Under the pieces are notes generated by a model, which was not told where the DNA came from, made no database searches, and saw only the letters and a list, made by a program, of their open reading frames with translations. A DNA stretch of 64,000 bases. Origin: Microbacterium sp. Leaf320. GTDB taxonomy: Bacteria; Actinomycetota; Actinomycetes; Actinomycetales; Microbacteriaceae. The translations under genes were made by a program, and so were the position numbers. Of the stretch, positions 7,684-16,251 are shown one piece after another. How positions within the stretch are numbered: the stretch's first letter is position 1; each line of letters starts with the position of its first letter. The stretch covers positions 212,539-276,538 of the forward strand of contig NZ_LMOD01000002.1 in the NCBI RefSeq assembly GCF_001423485.1, read 5' to 3'.

Positions 7684-10233
7684 ATGCCTGCGATCCTCGA
7701 CCCGACCACACTGACCGACGGATCCGATGCGGATGCCGTCTACACGGCGTTCGTCGAATGGGCGGAGTCGACCGGCATCAGCCTCTATCCCGCGCAGGAC
7801 GAGGCGGTCATCGAGATCGTCTCGGGCAACAACCTGATCCTCTCGACCCCCACCGGCACCGGCAAGTCGCTCGTCGCGGTCGGCGCGCACTTCGCCGCGC
7901 TCGTCGAGGGTCGCCGCTCGTTCTACACGGCTCCGATCAAGGCCCTGGTGAGCGAGAAGTTCTTCGCGCTCGTCGACGTCTTCGGCGCCTCGAACGTCGG
8001 CATGATCACGGGTGACTCGTCGGTCAACCCCGATGCGCCGATCATCTGCTGCACGGCCGAGATCCTCGCGAACCTCGCGCTTCGCCAGGGCACGGATGCC
8101 GCGGTGCACCAGGTCGTGATGGACGAGTTCCACTTCTACGCCGACCCCGACCGCGGGTGGGCGTGGCAGGTTCCGCTGCTCGAGCTTCCGCAGGCGCAGT
8201 TCATCCTGATGTCGGCGACGCTCGGCGATGTGTCGCAGCTGTCGAGCGACCTGACCCGCAGAACCGGCCGCGACACGGCATCCGTCACCGGCGTCGAACG
8301 CCCGGTTCCCCTGCACTACTTCTATGAGACGACGCCGATCCACGAGACGATCGACGATCTGCTCGGCACCGGCCAGTCGCCGATCTACGTCGTGCACTTC
8401 TCGCAGGCGGCGGCGATGGAACGGGCGCAGGCACTGTCGAGCACCAAGGTCGCCACGCGCGAGCAGCGCGACGAGATCGCGGCGCTGATCGGCGGATTCC
8501 GGTTCACGACCGCGTTCGGCAAGACCCTCTCGAGGTTCCTGCGGGCCGGCATCGGCGTTCACCATGCCGGGATGCTGCCGAAGTACCGGCGCCTCGTCGA
8601 ACAGCTTGCCCAGCGCGGCCTGCTGCGCGTGATCTGCGGCACCGACACTCTCGGCGTCGGCATCAACGTGCCCATCCGCACGGTGCTGCTGACGGCCCTG
8701 ACGAAGTTCGACGGCACCCGGATGCGACAGCTCAGCGCCCGTGAGTTCCATCAGATCGCAGGACGCGCAGGACGCGCAGGGTTCGACACTGCGGGCACGG
8801 TCGTCGCGCAGGCGCCGGAGCACGAGAGCGAGAACGTCGCCGCGATCAAGAAGGCCGGCGACGATCCGAAGAAGAAGCGCAAGATCGTCCGCAAGAAAGC
8901 GCCCGACGGCTTCGTGTCATGGGGCGAGCCGTCGTTCCGCAAGCTGATCGATGCCGAACCCGAGACGCTGACCTCGCACATGCAGATCACGAGCGCCATG
9001 ATGCTCAACGTGATCGGTCGCGGCGGCGACGTCTTCGGCAACATGCGCGCGCTCGTCTACGACAACCACGAGCCCCGCAAGAGGCAGCGCGAGCTCGCGC
9101 TGCGCGCCATCGGCATCTACCGGACGCTGCTCGAGTCGGGCGTCGTCGAGCAGGTCCCGGTCGTGGAGCGAGGAAGCGGAGCGACCGAGACGACACGCCA
9201 GGAGATCCGTCTCACGGTCGATCTGCAGCCGAACTTCGCCCTGAACCAGCCGCTGTCGCCGTTCGCCCTCGCGGCGTTCGACCTGCTCGACCGCGATCCT
9301 TCGGCCGGCACGGGCACCGGTTCGTACGCCCTCGACATGATCTCGATCGTCGAATCGACGCTCGACGACCCCCGCGCCATCCTCGGCCAGCAGGAGTTCC
9401 AGGCGCGCGGCGAAGCCGTCGCCGTCATGAAGCGCGAGGGCATCGAGTACGACGAGCGCATGGAGCTGCTCGAGGAGATCACCTATCCGAAGCCGCTCGA
9501 CGAGCTGCTGAGCGCCGCGTTCGAGACGTTCAGTGCGGCCCAGCCGTGGATCCGCGACTTCGAACTGCATCCGAAGTCCGTCGTCCGCGACATGTACGAG
9601 CGGGCCATGTCGTTCGGAGAATATGTCGCGTTCTACAAGATCGCGCGCTCCGAGGGTGTGGTGCTGCGCTACCTCTCGGACGCGTATCGGGCGGCCTCGC
9701 AGACGATTCCCGAAGAGGCGAAGGACGAGGATCTGCGCGACCTCATCGAATGGCTCGGCGAACTCGTGCGCCAGGTCGACTCGAGCCTGCTCGACGAGTG
9801 GGAAGAGCTCGTGAACGGGGTGCTGCAGGATCCCGACGAGGAGCCGATCGTCCCGCCGGCCCCCAAGCGCCTCACCTCGAACGTGCGGGCGTTCCGCACC
9901 CTCGTGCGCAACGAGCTGTTCCGCCGGGTGCAGCTCGCGGCTCGCGAGGACGTCACGGCCCTCGCCGAGCTCGATCCGTCGTTCGGCGCGGATGCGTGGT
10001 CTGACGCGCTCGACGGATACTTCGCCGATCACGACGAGATCCTCACCGGCGCGAACGCCCGCAGCTCGCAGCTGCTGCTGCTCACCGAGGGCGCCACCGA
10101 ATGGACCGTTCGTCAGATCCTCGACGACCCGGCGGGCGACCACGACTGGGGCATCTCGGCCACGGTCGACCTCGCCGCGTCCGATGAGGAGGGCGCCGCT
10201 GTCGTCACGGTGACGGGCGTCGATCGACTCTGA
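7684..10233 (+). CDS. DEAD/DEAH-box (Ski2-like) helicase with C-terminal DUF3516-type region
   Basis: 849 residues. Superfamily 2 helicase motifs are visible: Q-like YPAQDEAV (35-42), motif I TPTGTGKS (55-62), motif II DEFH (147-150), motif III SAT (177-179), motif V DTLGVGINVP and motif VI QIAGRAGRAGF (near 357). This order and the DEFH box place it with Ski2/HelY-like RNA helicases of actinobacteria. The C-terminal half (about 400 onward) is helical and matches what I recall as the DUF3516 region found in this subfamily. Likely role: ATP-dependent remodelling or decay of structured RNA; substrate unknown. ATG at 7684. Confidence 0.87.
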   Translation: MPAILDPTTLTDGSDADAVYTAFVEWAESTGISLYPAQDEAVIEIVSGNNLILSTPTGTGKSLVAVGAHFAALVEGRRSFYTAPIKALVSEKFFALVDVFGASNVGMITGDSSVNPDAPIICCTAEILANLALRQGTDAAVHQVVMDEFHFYADPDRGWAWQVPLLELPQAQFILMSATLGDVSQLSSDLTRRTGRDTASVTGVERPVPLHYFYETTPIHETIDDLLGTGQSPIYVVHFSQAAAMERAQALSSTKVATREQRDEIAALIGGFRFTTAFGKTLSRFLRAGIGVHHAGMLPKYRRLVEQLAQRGLLRVICGTDTLGVGINVPIRTVLLTALTKFDGTRMRQLSAREFHQIAGRAGRAGFDTAGTVVAQAPEHESENVAAIKKAGDDPKKKRKIVRKKAPDGFVSWGEPSFRKLIDAEPETLTSHMQITSAMMLNVIGRGGDVFGNMRALVYDNHEPRKRQRELALRAIGIYRTLLESGVVEQVPVVERGSGATETTRQEIRLTVDLQPNFALNQPLSPFALAAFDLLDRDPSAGTGTGSYALDMISIVESTLDDPRAILGQQEFQARGEAVAVMKREGIEYDERMELLEEITYPKPLDELLSAAFETFSAAQPWIRDFELHPKSVVRDMYERAMSFGEYVAFYKIARSEGVVLRYLSDAYRAASQTIPEEAKDEDLRDLIEWLGELVRQVDSSLLDEWEELVNGVLQDPDEEPIVPPAPKRLTSNVRAFRTLVRNELFRRVQLAAREDVTALAELDPSFGADAWSDALDGYFADHDEILTGANARSSQLLLLTEGATEWTVRQILDDPAGDHDWGISATVDLAASDEEGAAVVTVTGVDRL

Positions 10234-10276
10234 GGCGACCGTCGGTCGTCGAGCGAGCGAAGCGAGACGAAGCGGG

Positions 10277-11296
10277 TCACCTCCTGCGCACGAGCGGCCG
10301 CACGGTCGGATCGAACAGCACCCCGAGCCCCACACGCACGAGCCCTGCGTGCACCGCGAGGCAGATCGCGATCACGACGGCCGTGACCACGATCGGCCAG
10401 ACGACCTCGACCGCCGGGGTCGCGACCCAGCCCGGGCCTCGGAGGGCACCGTCGATCAGTGCCAGCGGGATCATATGGATCACGTAGATCGGCAGCGTCC
10501 GCTGGCCGATCCAGCGCAGCGGGCGGGCGATCACCCCCGCATGACGGTCGAGCAGAGCGCACGCCGCGACGCCGAACGCGACCGCGACGATCGACAGCAG
10601 CGGCCAGACGCCCGGCCACTGCCGCATGCCCAGCACCCCGACCGCGCCGACAGCCGCGACATATGCCCCGCCGAGCATGAGAGCGCGGAGGGGCCCGGAT
10701 GCCGCGGCGAAGCGCTCGATGATCGACCTCAGTCGAAGGCCCGCGAGGAAGAAGAGAAGGTTCTGCACGAGCTGCCACAGGTTGCCCAGATCCGGGATGA
10801 GTCCCGCGGCGGCGATCGCCGCGATCACGAAGGCGACGGGCAGCACCACGGCGGTCGGCACGTGACGAACCGCGCGCGCGATCAGCGAATATACCGCGAG
10901 CGCCAACAGATACCAGAGGTTCGTCGGGCTGATCGTGAGCTGCGCGAGCAGCTGCCATCCGTTCTCCGCCCTGGCCGTGTCGAAGTCGGGCGTCCACGCG
11001 AGCACGAAAGTCTGGATCACGACCCAGATGACGTAGACGCCGGCCAGTCGCCCTGCGCGGCGACGCCACGACGCTCCGGTCGGCGCGTTCACGGCGCTTC
11101 CGGAGAACATCCCTGAGATCAGGAAGAACAGCGGCATCCGCAGCGGCAGCAGCTGCGCGTTGAGCGTCGCCCAGGCGTCGGTGATCGGCCCCGCTCCCTC
11201 GACTTGGATCGCGTGTTTGGTGACCACATGCCACAGCACCACCAGGATGATGCAGACGCCCTTCGCGACATCGGGCCAGCCGACGCGCGCGGTCAC
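10277..11296 (-). CDS. Acyltransferase-3 family membrane protein, possible detached membrane half of a VanT-like racemase
   Basis: About 339 residues with around ten hydrophobic helices. It opens with the acyltransferase-3 signature VGWPDVAKGVCIILVVLWHVV, including the conserved membrane His, followed by PLFFLISGMFSG. Known relatives transfer acyl groups to sugars or other envelope components. The same fold forms the N-terminal membrane domain of VanT serine/alanine racemases in VanC/E/G-type enterococci. The GTG start at 11296 overlaps the ligase stop by 4 nt (GTGA), so it is the fourth gene of a tightly coupled carboxypeptidase-racemase-ligase-acyltransferase operon. A link to D-amino-acid supply or export is inferred from that context. 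Confidence 0.8.
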   Translation of the reverse strand: MTARVGWPDVAKGVCIILVVLWHVVTKHAIQVEGAGPITDAWATLNAQLLPLRMPLFFLISGMFSGSAVNAPTGASWRRRAGRLAGVYVIWVVIQTFVLAWTPDFDTARAENGWQLLAQLTISPTNLWYLLALAVYSLIARAVRHVPTAVVLPVAFVIAAIAAAGLIPDLGNLWQLVQNLLFFLAGLRLRSIIERFAAASGPLRALMLGGAYVAAVGAVGVLGMRQWPGVWPLLSIVAVAFGVAACALLDRHAGVIARPLRWIGQRTLPIYVIHMIPLALIDGALRGPGWVATPAVEVVWPIVVTAVVIAICLAVHAGLVRVGLGVLFDPTVRPLVRRR

Positions 11297-12249
11297 CGCC
11301 CCGGTACCTCGGCGGCGCGCACGAGGCGAGACACCAGGTCGACGTACGACACGTCGGCCGCCGCGAACATCCGCGGCACCTGAGATGCCGCGGTCAACCC
11401 CGGCATCGTGTTGACCTCGTTCAGCACCGGCCCCTCCACCGTGAGGAAGAAGTCCATTCGGGCGACGCCGGCGCAGCCGAGCGCATCGAACATCGTCAGC
11501 GCGGCCCGGCTGAGCGCGGTCGCGTCGGCATCCGAGAGCTGGGCCGGCACCGTGAACCGTGCGCTGCCGTCGTACTTCATGGCGGTGTCGAAGAGACCTG
11601 ACGCGTGGATCTCCAGCGCCGGAGCCGCCCACCGCACCCCGCCGGCCTCCCGGATCACCGCGACGTCGATCTCGCGTCCCTGCACGACCTCCTCGACGAG
11701 GATGCGGCGGTCGAACCGCGCCGCCTCCTGCAGCGCAGCTCCGAGCTCACCCTCGTCGCGCACCAGCGAGACGCCATAGCTCGAGCCCGCCGACACAGGC
11801 TTGACGACGACGGGGCCGTCGAACTCGGCATCCCCGCAGTCCGCCGCATCGATCAGGCGCCCGCGGGCCGTGCGCAGTCCCGCAGCCTCGGCGACGAGCT
11901 TCGTCGCCCACTTGTCCATGCCGATGGCTCCGGCCCGAGGCCCCGTTCCAACCACTCGAACACCCGCCAGCGCGCAGAGCGCCGCGAGCACGCCGTCTTC
12001 CCCGAGCGCTCCATGCACTGCGGGGAATACGACGTCGACCTCCGCGATCAGCCGCATCGCGAGAGCGAGGGACTCGGCGGCTGTGGCACCCTCCGAGATG
12101 CCAGCCACCTCCCAGATCCCCGTGCGCGAGATCGTCACCGTGCTGACCTCGTATCCCCCGACCCCCAGTGCCGCAGCGACCGCCGCAGCAGAGGCGAGCG
12201 AGACGTCGTGCTCGGCGTTCTGCCCTCCTCCGATGACCAGCACCCTCAC
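11293..12249 (-). CDS. ddl: D-alanine-D-alanine (or D-Ala-D-X) ligase, ATP-grasp
   Basis: About 318 residues, GTG start overlapping the racemase stop (GTGA). Family features: VLVIGGGQNAEHDVSLAS (N-terminal Gly-rich loop with the Glu that binds the first D-Ala), GPVVVKPVSAGSSYGVSLV (ATP-grasp Lys), RILVEEVVQGREIDVAV, an omega-loop LFDTAMKYDG, and the metal and product site MDFFLTVEGPVLNEVNTMPG. The omega loop keeps Lys-Tyr, as in D-Ala-D-Ala ligases. VanA/B D-lactate ligases have His at the Tyr position, so depsipeptide formation is unlikely, whereas D-Ala or D-Ser as second residue cannot be told apart by eye. Its place beside VanRS-, VanY- and racemase-like genes suggests a second, inducible ligase. 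Confidence 0.9.
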   Translation of the reverse strand: MRVLVIGGGQNAEHDVSLASAAAVAAALGVGGYEVSTVTISRTGIWEVAGISEGATAAESLALAMRLIAEVDVVFPAVHGALGEDGVLAALCALAGVRVVGTGPRAGAIGMDKWATKLVAEAAGLRTARGRLIDAADCGDAEFDGPVVVKPVSAGSSYGVSLVRDEGELGAALQEAARFDRRILVEEVVQGREIDVAVIREAGGVRWAAPALEIHASGLFDTAMKYDGSARFTVPAQLSDADATALSRAALTMFDALGCAGVARMDFFLTVEGPVLNEVNTMPGLTAASQVPRMFAAADVSYVDLVSRLVRAAEVPGR

Positions 12250-13382
12250 GCGATCGCCCTCTCGACCCGAGAGCCGACACCCGTGAGGATCGTGTGGGGG
12301 ATGCTCCCCGCCCACCGCGCCCACTCGTGCACGCTCGGCACCGCCCCGCCCTCCGGCCCGAACACGACGGCGGTCGCGCCCCGCGGCACGCTCAGTCCCC
12401 CCGTATCGACGACGATCTGGTCCATCGACACTCGTCCGACGATCGGGCAGCGGACGCCGTCGATCGCCACGCTCGCCCCCGCCAGAAGCTCGCGAGGGAT
12501 GCCGTCGGCATACCCGACCCCGACCACGCTCAGACGAGTGGCGCGCTCTGTCACGAACGCGCCGCCGTAGCCCACCGCAGTGCCCGCGGCCACGACGCTG
12601 CTGTGTACGACGGATGCCGTCAATCGCGCCGCCCCGCGCAACGGCACGGTCTCGGACGGGTCGATGCCCACGAGACCGGCGCCGACCCGCACGAGGTCGA
12701 AGTGCGTCGCGGGGTCGGTCAGTGTGCCGGACGTCGCGGCGAGGTGCACGAGCAGCGGACCGAACCCGGCGCGCAGCACGGCATCCCGAGCCTGGCGCAT
12801 CCGCAGCACCGCGGGGGCGTTGAGAGCGGGGTCGGCGGCGTCGGCGCACGGCAGGTGCCCCATGACCCCGACGACCTCGATGCGCCCCAGGCCCGAGCGC
12901 GCCAGTCGAAGCAGTTCCACCCAGTCCGCCAGGGGCACTCCGCCCCGCGACATCCCGGTGTCCATATGCAGGTGCACGCGCACGCGGCCCGCAGCGAGCG
13001 GTGCGGCGTCTGCGATGAGCTGCCGCAGCTCCTCGACCGATCCGACAGCGATGTCGACGCGATCGGCGATCGCCCGTGCGGCATCGACGCCCGAGGGATT
13101 CAGCCACGCGAGGATCGGCACCTCGATGCCTGCACTGCGCAGCTCGGCCGCATCCTCCGCATCCGTCACGCCCAGCCACTCGGCGCCCGCGTCGATCGCC
13201 GCGCGGGCGACCGTGACGGCTCCGAGGCCGTACCCGTCGGCTTTCACGACCGCCATGATGCGCGCGTCGGTGGCAGACCGCATCCGCTCGACGTTCGCCG
13301 CGACGGCCGAGGGGATCGTGTGCAGAGTGGGCGCGTGCATGCGCGAGAGGGTGAGGGGCGGGGTCGTCAGTGTCGTGCTCAT
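12246..13382 (-). CDS. alr: Alanine racemase family protein (PLP-dependent; Ala or Ser)
   Basis: 378 residues, fold type III. The PLP Lys is K47 in AVVKADGYG and the second catalytic base is Y291 in VGYADG. HMDTGMSRGG (about 139-148), VRVGAGLVGIDP and GRVSMDQ are also conserved. It makes D-amino acid for cell-wall precursors in the cytoplasm. The ATG overlaps the carboxypeptidase stop (ATGA) and its own stop overlaps the ligase GTG, so translation is probably coupled. An in-frame Met at residue 15 is an alternative start. VanT-type enzymes join such a domain to an acyltransferase-3 membrane domain; here the two parts are separate genes. Serine racemization cannot be excluded. Confidence 0.9.
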   Translation of the reverse strand: MSTTLTTPPLTLSRMHAPTLHTIPSAVAANVERMRSATDARIMAVVKADGYGLGAVTVARAAIDAGAEWLGVTDAEDAAELRSAGIEVPILAWLNPSGVDAARAIADRVDIAVGSVEELRQLIADAAPLAAGRVRVHLHMDTGMSRGGVPLADWVELLRLARSGLGRIEVVGVMGHLPCADAADPALNAPAVLRMRQARDAVLRAGFGPLLVHLAATSGTLTDPATHFDLVRVGAGLVGIDPSETVPLRGAARLTASVVHSSVVAAGTAVGYGGAFVTERATRLSVVGVGYADGIPRELLAGASVAIDGVRCPIVGRVSMDQIVVDTGGLSVPRGATAVVFGPEGGAVPSVHEWARWAGSIPHTILTGVGSRVERAIA

Positions 13383-13987
13383 CGCTGGGTCCTCGGCTCG
13401 GCGGTCGGGTCGTCGTACATGAGGGGGCAGCCGTTGGCGACCGCAGCCGGGCGCAGCTCGAAGTGCCAGCGCTCGTTCGCGTAGATCTGGCAGAGTCCGA
13501 ACTCGGCGCCGTTGCGCGAGAGCCAGTCCTGCGCGGCGACCGGTCCGAGGTCGACCGCGTCTCCGGACACGTGCTCGGAGTTCTCCGGGGTCGCGACCCA
13601 GCGGGCCGCCTCCTCTGCGGAGCCGTATTCGATCACGGCATCCTGCCGCAGCACCTGCTGATACGCAGCCGACCGCCAGCCGCTGTTCACGTGCACCCGC
13701 ACCCCGTCGAGCTCGGCCGCGGTGGCCGCCGAGCGCACCGCCGCGAGCAGGTCGGCGTCGAGGTTCGTCACAGCCGGCACCTCGTCGAACACCGACACCG
13801 CGCCCTCGTCGCGGATGACGCCGTCGGACTCGGTGAGGGAGGCGGCCGACAGCTGGGGAGCGACGGATGCCGACGCCAGCGACTGCTGGCCGATCATCAC
13901 GGCCGATCCGGTGATGGCGGCGGCGAGCAGCGCGACACCGATGATCGCGGTGAGGCGTCGCCGACTGGGGGCAGTGCGTGTGTTCAT
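13379..13987 (-). CDS. D-alanyl-D-alanine carboxypeptidase, VanY/M15B type
   Basis: 202 residues. An N-terminal hydrophobic helix (about 12-33, after RRR) indicates a membrane anchor or signal peptide, so the enzyme faces outward. The LAS-family zinc motif is present: SEHVSGDAVD (H139 and D146) and WHFEL (H175), with GWRS (103-106) beforehand. Relatives cut terminal D-Ala from stem peptides; in van clusters they remove D-Ala-D-Ala ends left on pentapeptides. It is the first gene of the minus-strand operon and is divergent from the response regulator, with 102 nt between them. No Cys lipobox is seen. Confidence 0.9.
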   Translation of the reverse strand: MNTRTAPSRRRLTAIIGVALLAAAITGSAVMIGQQSLASASVAPQLSAASLTESDGVIRDEGAVSVFDEVPAVTNLDADLLAAVRSAATAAELDGVRVHVNSGWRSAAYQQVLRQDAVIEYGSAEEAARWVATPENSEHVSGDAVDLGPVAAQDWLSRNGAEFGLCQIYANERWHFELRPAAVANGCPLMYDDPTAEPRTQR

Positions 13988-14020
13988 GCCCTCAGTCAAT
14001 TCAGGCGCGTGTTGCCACGG

Positions 14021-14040
14021 CGTATGCGCTTTTGCATACG
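14021..14040. promoter_or_regulatory. Palindrome in divergent promoter region of the van-like locus
   Basis: CGTATGC (14021-14027) and GCATACG (14034-14040) form a perfect 7-bp inverted repeat with a 6-nt spacer. It lies between the divergent carboxypeptidase and response-regulator genes, 33 nt upstream of the former start. It is a plausible binding site for the adjacent OmpR-family regulator. Confidence 0.5.
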
Positions 14041-14089
14041 CTCCCGATATGCCCGGGTGCGTAAGCTCTGAGCACATGAGAGCTGTGCC

Positions 14090-14761
14090 GTGCGTGTGCT
14101 GATCGTCGAGGACGAGCCGTACCTCGCCGAGGCCGTGCGCGACGGATTGCGCCTCGAGGCGATCGCCGCCGACATCGCGGGAGACGGCGACACGGCGCTC
14201 GAACTCCTGAGCGTCAACTCCTACGATCTGGCCGTCCTCGACCGCGACATCCCCGGCCCCTCCGGTGACGACGTCGCCCGCTCGATCGTGGCGTCGGGCA
14301 GCGGCATCCCGATCCTCATGCTCACCGCGGCCGACCGGCTCGACGACAAGGAGACGGGCTTCGAGATCGGGGCCGACGACTACCTGACGAAGCCCTTCGA
14401 GCTGCGAGAGCTCGTGCTGCGCCTGCGCGCCCTCGACCGCCGCCGTCAGCGCGTGCGTCCGCCCGTGCTCGAGATCGACGGGCTGCGGCTCGATCCGTTC
14501 CGCCGCGAGGTCTACCGTGACGGCAGGTACGTCGCCCTCACCCGCAAGCAGTTCGCGGTGCTCGAAGTCCTGATCGATGCGGGAGGCGGTGTGGTGAGCG
14601 CCGAGCAGCTGCTCGAGCGCGCGTGGGATGAGAACGCCGACCCGTTCACGAACGCCGTGCGCATCACCGTCTCGTCGCTGCGCAAGCGACTCGGGGAGCC
14701 CTGGCTGATCCTCACCGTGCCGGGCGTCGGCTATCGCATCGGAACGGATGCCGATGACTGA
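14090..14761 (+). CDS. OmpR/VanR-type response regulator
   Basis: 223 residues. Receiver domain with acidic pocket EDE (7-9), phosphoacceptor D51 in LAVLDRDIPG and K101 in YLTKPF. A C-terminal winged helix (about 130-218) ends VPGVGYRIGT. It is a DNA-binding response regulator activated by the sensor kinase encoded next. The start is a GTG at 14090 (MRVLIVEDEP). The kinase start overlaps its stop by 8 nt. It is divergent from the VanY/racemase/ligase operon, which is therefore its most likely target. Confidence 0.93.
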   Translation: MRVLIVEDEPYLAEAVRDGLRLEAIAADIAGDGDTALELLSVNSYDLAVLDRDIPGPSGDDVARSIVASGSGIPILMLTAADRLDDKETGFEIGADDYLTKPFELRELVLRLRALDRRRQRVRPPVLEIDGLRLDPFRREVYRDGRYVALTRKQFAVLEVLIDAGGGVVSAEQLLERAWDENADPFTNAVRITVSSLRKRLGEPWLILTVPGVGYRIGTDADD

Positions 14762-15866
14762 CCGGATCCGCCCGACCAGGCGCCGAGGCATGAGCGCCCG
14801 CTGGAAGCTCACTCTGAGCTATGCGGGCGTCGTCGTCGTGTCGGGAATCGGGCTGCTCGCCGCAGTCGCCTTCTACCTGCTGCGGTATGTGCCCGACGTG
14901 AACATCATCAGCGACTTCTTCGTGCCGAACCGCTCCGACCTCATCCGCGCATTCGTCCCGGTCGCGATCGTGATGATGCTGGTGCTGCTCGCTCTGGGGC
15001 TGGGCGGCGGATGGCTCATCGCAGGGCGCATGCTGGCGCCCCTCGACCGCATCGGGCGCGCGGCCCAGCTCGCAGCCCAAGGGTCGCTGTCGCACCGTGT
15101 CGCTCTCGAAGGACCTCGCGACGAGTTCCGCGACCTGGCCGACGTGTTCGACTCGATGCTGGAGCAGCTCGAGGCGCACATCTCCGAGCAGCAGCGGTTC
15201 GCGGCCAACGCCTCGCACGAGCTGCGCACCCCGCTCGCGATCTCGCAGACCATGCTCGAGGTGGCCCGCAACGACCCCGACCGCGACGTCGACGCCCTCA
15301 TCGCCCGACTGCACGAGGTCAATGCACGGGCAATCGAGCTGACCGAGGCGCTGCTGATGCTCAGCCGCGCCGAGCGGCGCACCTTCACCCGCGAGCCGAT
15401 CGACCTCTCGCTGCTGGCCGAGGAATCCGCCGAGACGCTGCTCCCCCTCGCCGAGCGCCGCGGCGTGACCCTCGATGTGGGCGGCGACACGGCGAACGTC
15501 CTCGGATCGCCGGCGCTGCTGCAGCAGCTGATCACGAACCTCGTGCACAACGCGATCGTGCACAATCTGCCCGCCGACGGCACCGTGACCGTCCGCACGC
15601 ATGTGCTCCCCGAGGCGGTCGCGCTCGTGGTCGAGAACACCGGTGCGGCGCTGCCCGCGGATCGGGTCGCGACCCTGGCCGAACCGTTCCAGAGAGGCGC
15701 CGACCGCACGCGAGACGATGATCACGCGGGCGTGGGGCTCGGGCTCGCCATCGTGCAGCGCATCGCCCAGACGCACGACGGATCGCTCGTGCTCACGGCC
15801 CGCAGAGGCGGCGGGTTGAACGTGACGGTGTGGCTGCCGCATCCGTTCCCCCGCCCCCTCGCCTGA
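14754..15866 (+). CDS. Membrane sensor histidine kinase, VanS-like context
   Basis: About 370 residues. Two membrane helices (about 18-44 and 66-90) flank only a short ~20-residue extracytoplasmic loop, then HAMP (about 90-145), HisKA with H155 in FAANASHELRTPL, and HATPase with N box NLVHNAIVHN and G boxes near DDDHAGVGLGLAIV. With so small a loop, the signal is probably sensed in or near the membrane, as proposed for some VanS proteins. ATG 14754 is preferred to the in-frame ATG at 14748 because GGAACGG is better spaced. A wall-precursor or antibiotic signal is inferred only from the neighbours. Confidence 0.9.
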   Translation: MTDRIRPTRRRGMSARWKLTLSYAGVVVVSGIGLLAAVAFYLLRYVPDVNIISDFFVPNRSDLIRAFVPVAIVMMLVLLALGLGGGWLIAGRMLAPLDRIGRAAQLAAQGSLSHRVALEGPRDEFRDLADVFDSMLEQLEAHISEQQRFAANASHELRTPLAISQTMLEVARNDPDRDVDALIARLHEVNARAIELTEALLMLSRAERRTFTREPIDLSLLAEESAETLLPLAERRGVTLDVGGDTANVLGSPALLQQLITNLVHNAIVHNLPADGTVTVRTHVLPEAVALVVENTGAALPADRVATLAEPFQRGADRTRDDDHAGVGLGLAIVQRIAQTHDGSLVLTARRGGGLNVTVWLPHPFPRPLA

Positions 15867-15905
15867 GGCCGGTTCCCTGAGCCGCATCCCGTGCCGAGTA
15901 GGCCC

Positions 15906-15994
15906 GCACACCTGCATGCTCAAATGACGGATGCATGCCGCTATCCCCAGTCTCGGCATGCATCCGTGATCTCGGCCTGCATCTGTGTTTCAGG
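15906..15994. repeat. 89-nt dispersed repeat, copy 1
   Basis: This copy matches 16151-16239 at about 85 of 89 positions. Each copy contains the 14-bp inverted repeat ACGGATGCATGCCG / CGGCATGCATCCGT (15927-15940 and 15954-15967 here). It sits in the 385-nt gene-free gap behind the sensor kinase. Confidence 0.8.
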
Positions 15995-16054
15995 GTCGGC
16001 GCGGCCGGTCGAGAGGGCGGCCGGGTTGAGTCCCGCGCCGGATGCAGGACCGAA

Positions 16055-16100
16055 GCACGGATGCAGGACCAGAAACCGTGTTTCGTCCCCGCATCCGTGC
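16055..16100. repeat. GCACGGATGC palindrome between the two 89-nt copies
   Basis: GCACGGATGC (16055-16064) is inverted at 16091-16100. The left arm continues AGGAC, the core shared with the palindromes near 43.7, 46.3 and 58.8 kb. The rest of the gap (15867-16251) shows no coding signal. Confidence 0.6.
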
Positions 16101-16150
16101 CCGGGTACTGCGAACGGTACGGCGCGCGTGAACCGGTCCGCACAGCTGAC

Positions 16151-16239
16151 GCACACCTGCATGCTCAGATGACGGATGCATGCCGATATCCCCCGTCTCG
16201 GCATGCATCCGTGGTCTCGGCCTGCATCTGTGTTTCAGG
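16151..16239. repeat. 89-nt dispersed repeat, copy 2
   Basis: Second direct copy of the element at 15906-15994, with four mismatches. It ends 13 nt from the stop of the azoreductase gene and may help terminate the two convergent transcripts. Confidence 0.8.
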
Positions 16240-16251
16240 CCCCGCGGCGGG

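Noticed and set aside
10240..10270. GAGCGAGCGAAGCGAGACGA string between the helicase and acyltransferase genes
   Set aside because: Resembles a repeat often seen in related genomes, but only one copy is in this window, so it is not called.
11293..12249. D-Ala-D-lactate (VanA/B-type) ligase
   Set aside because: The omega loop has Lys-Tyr rather than the His typical of D-Lac ligases, and no VanH-type dehydrogenase is present.
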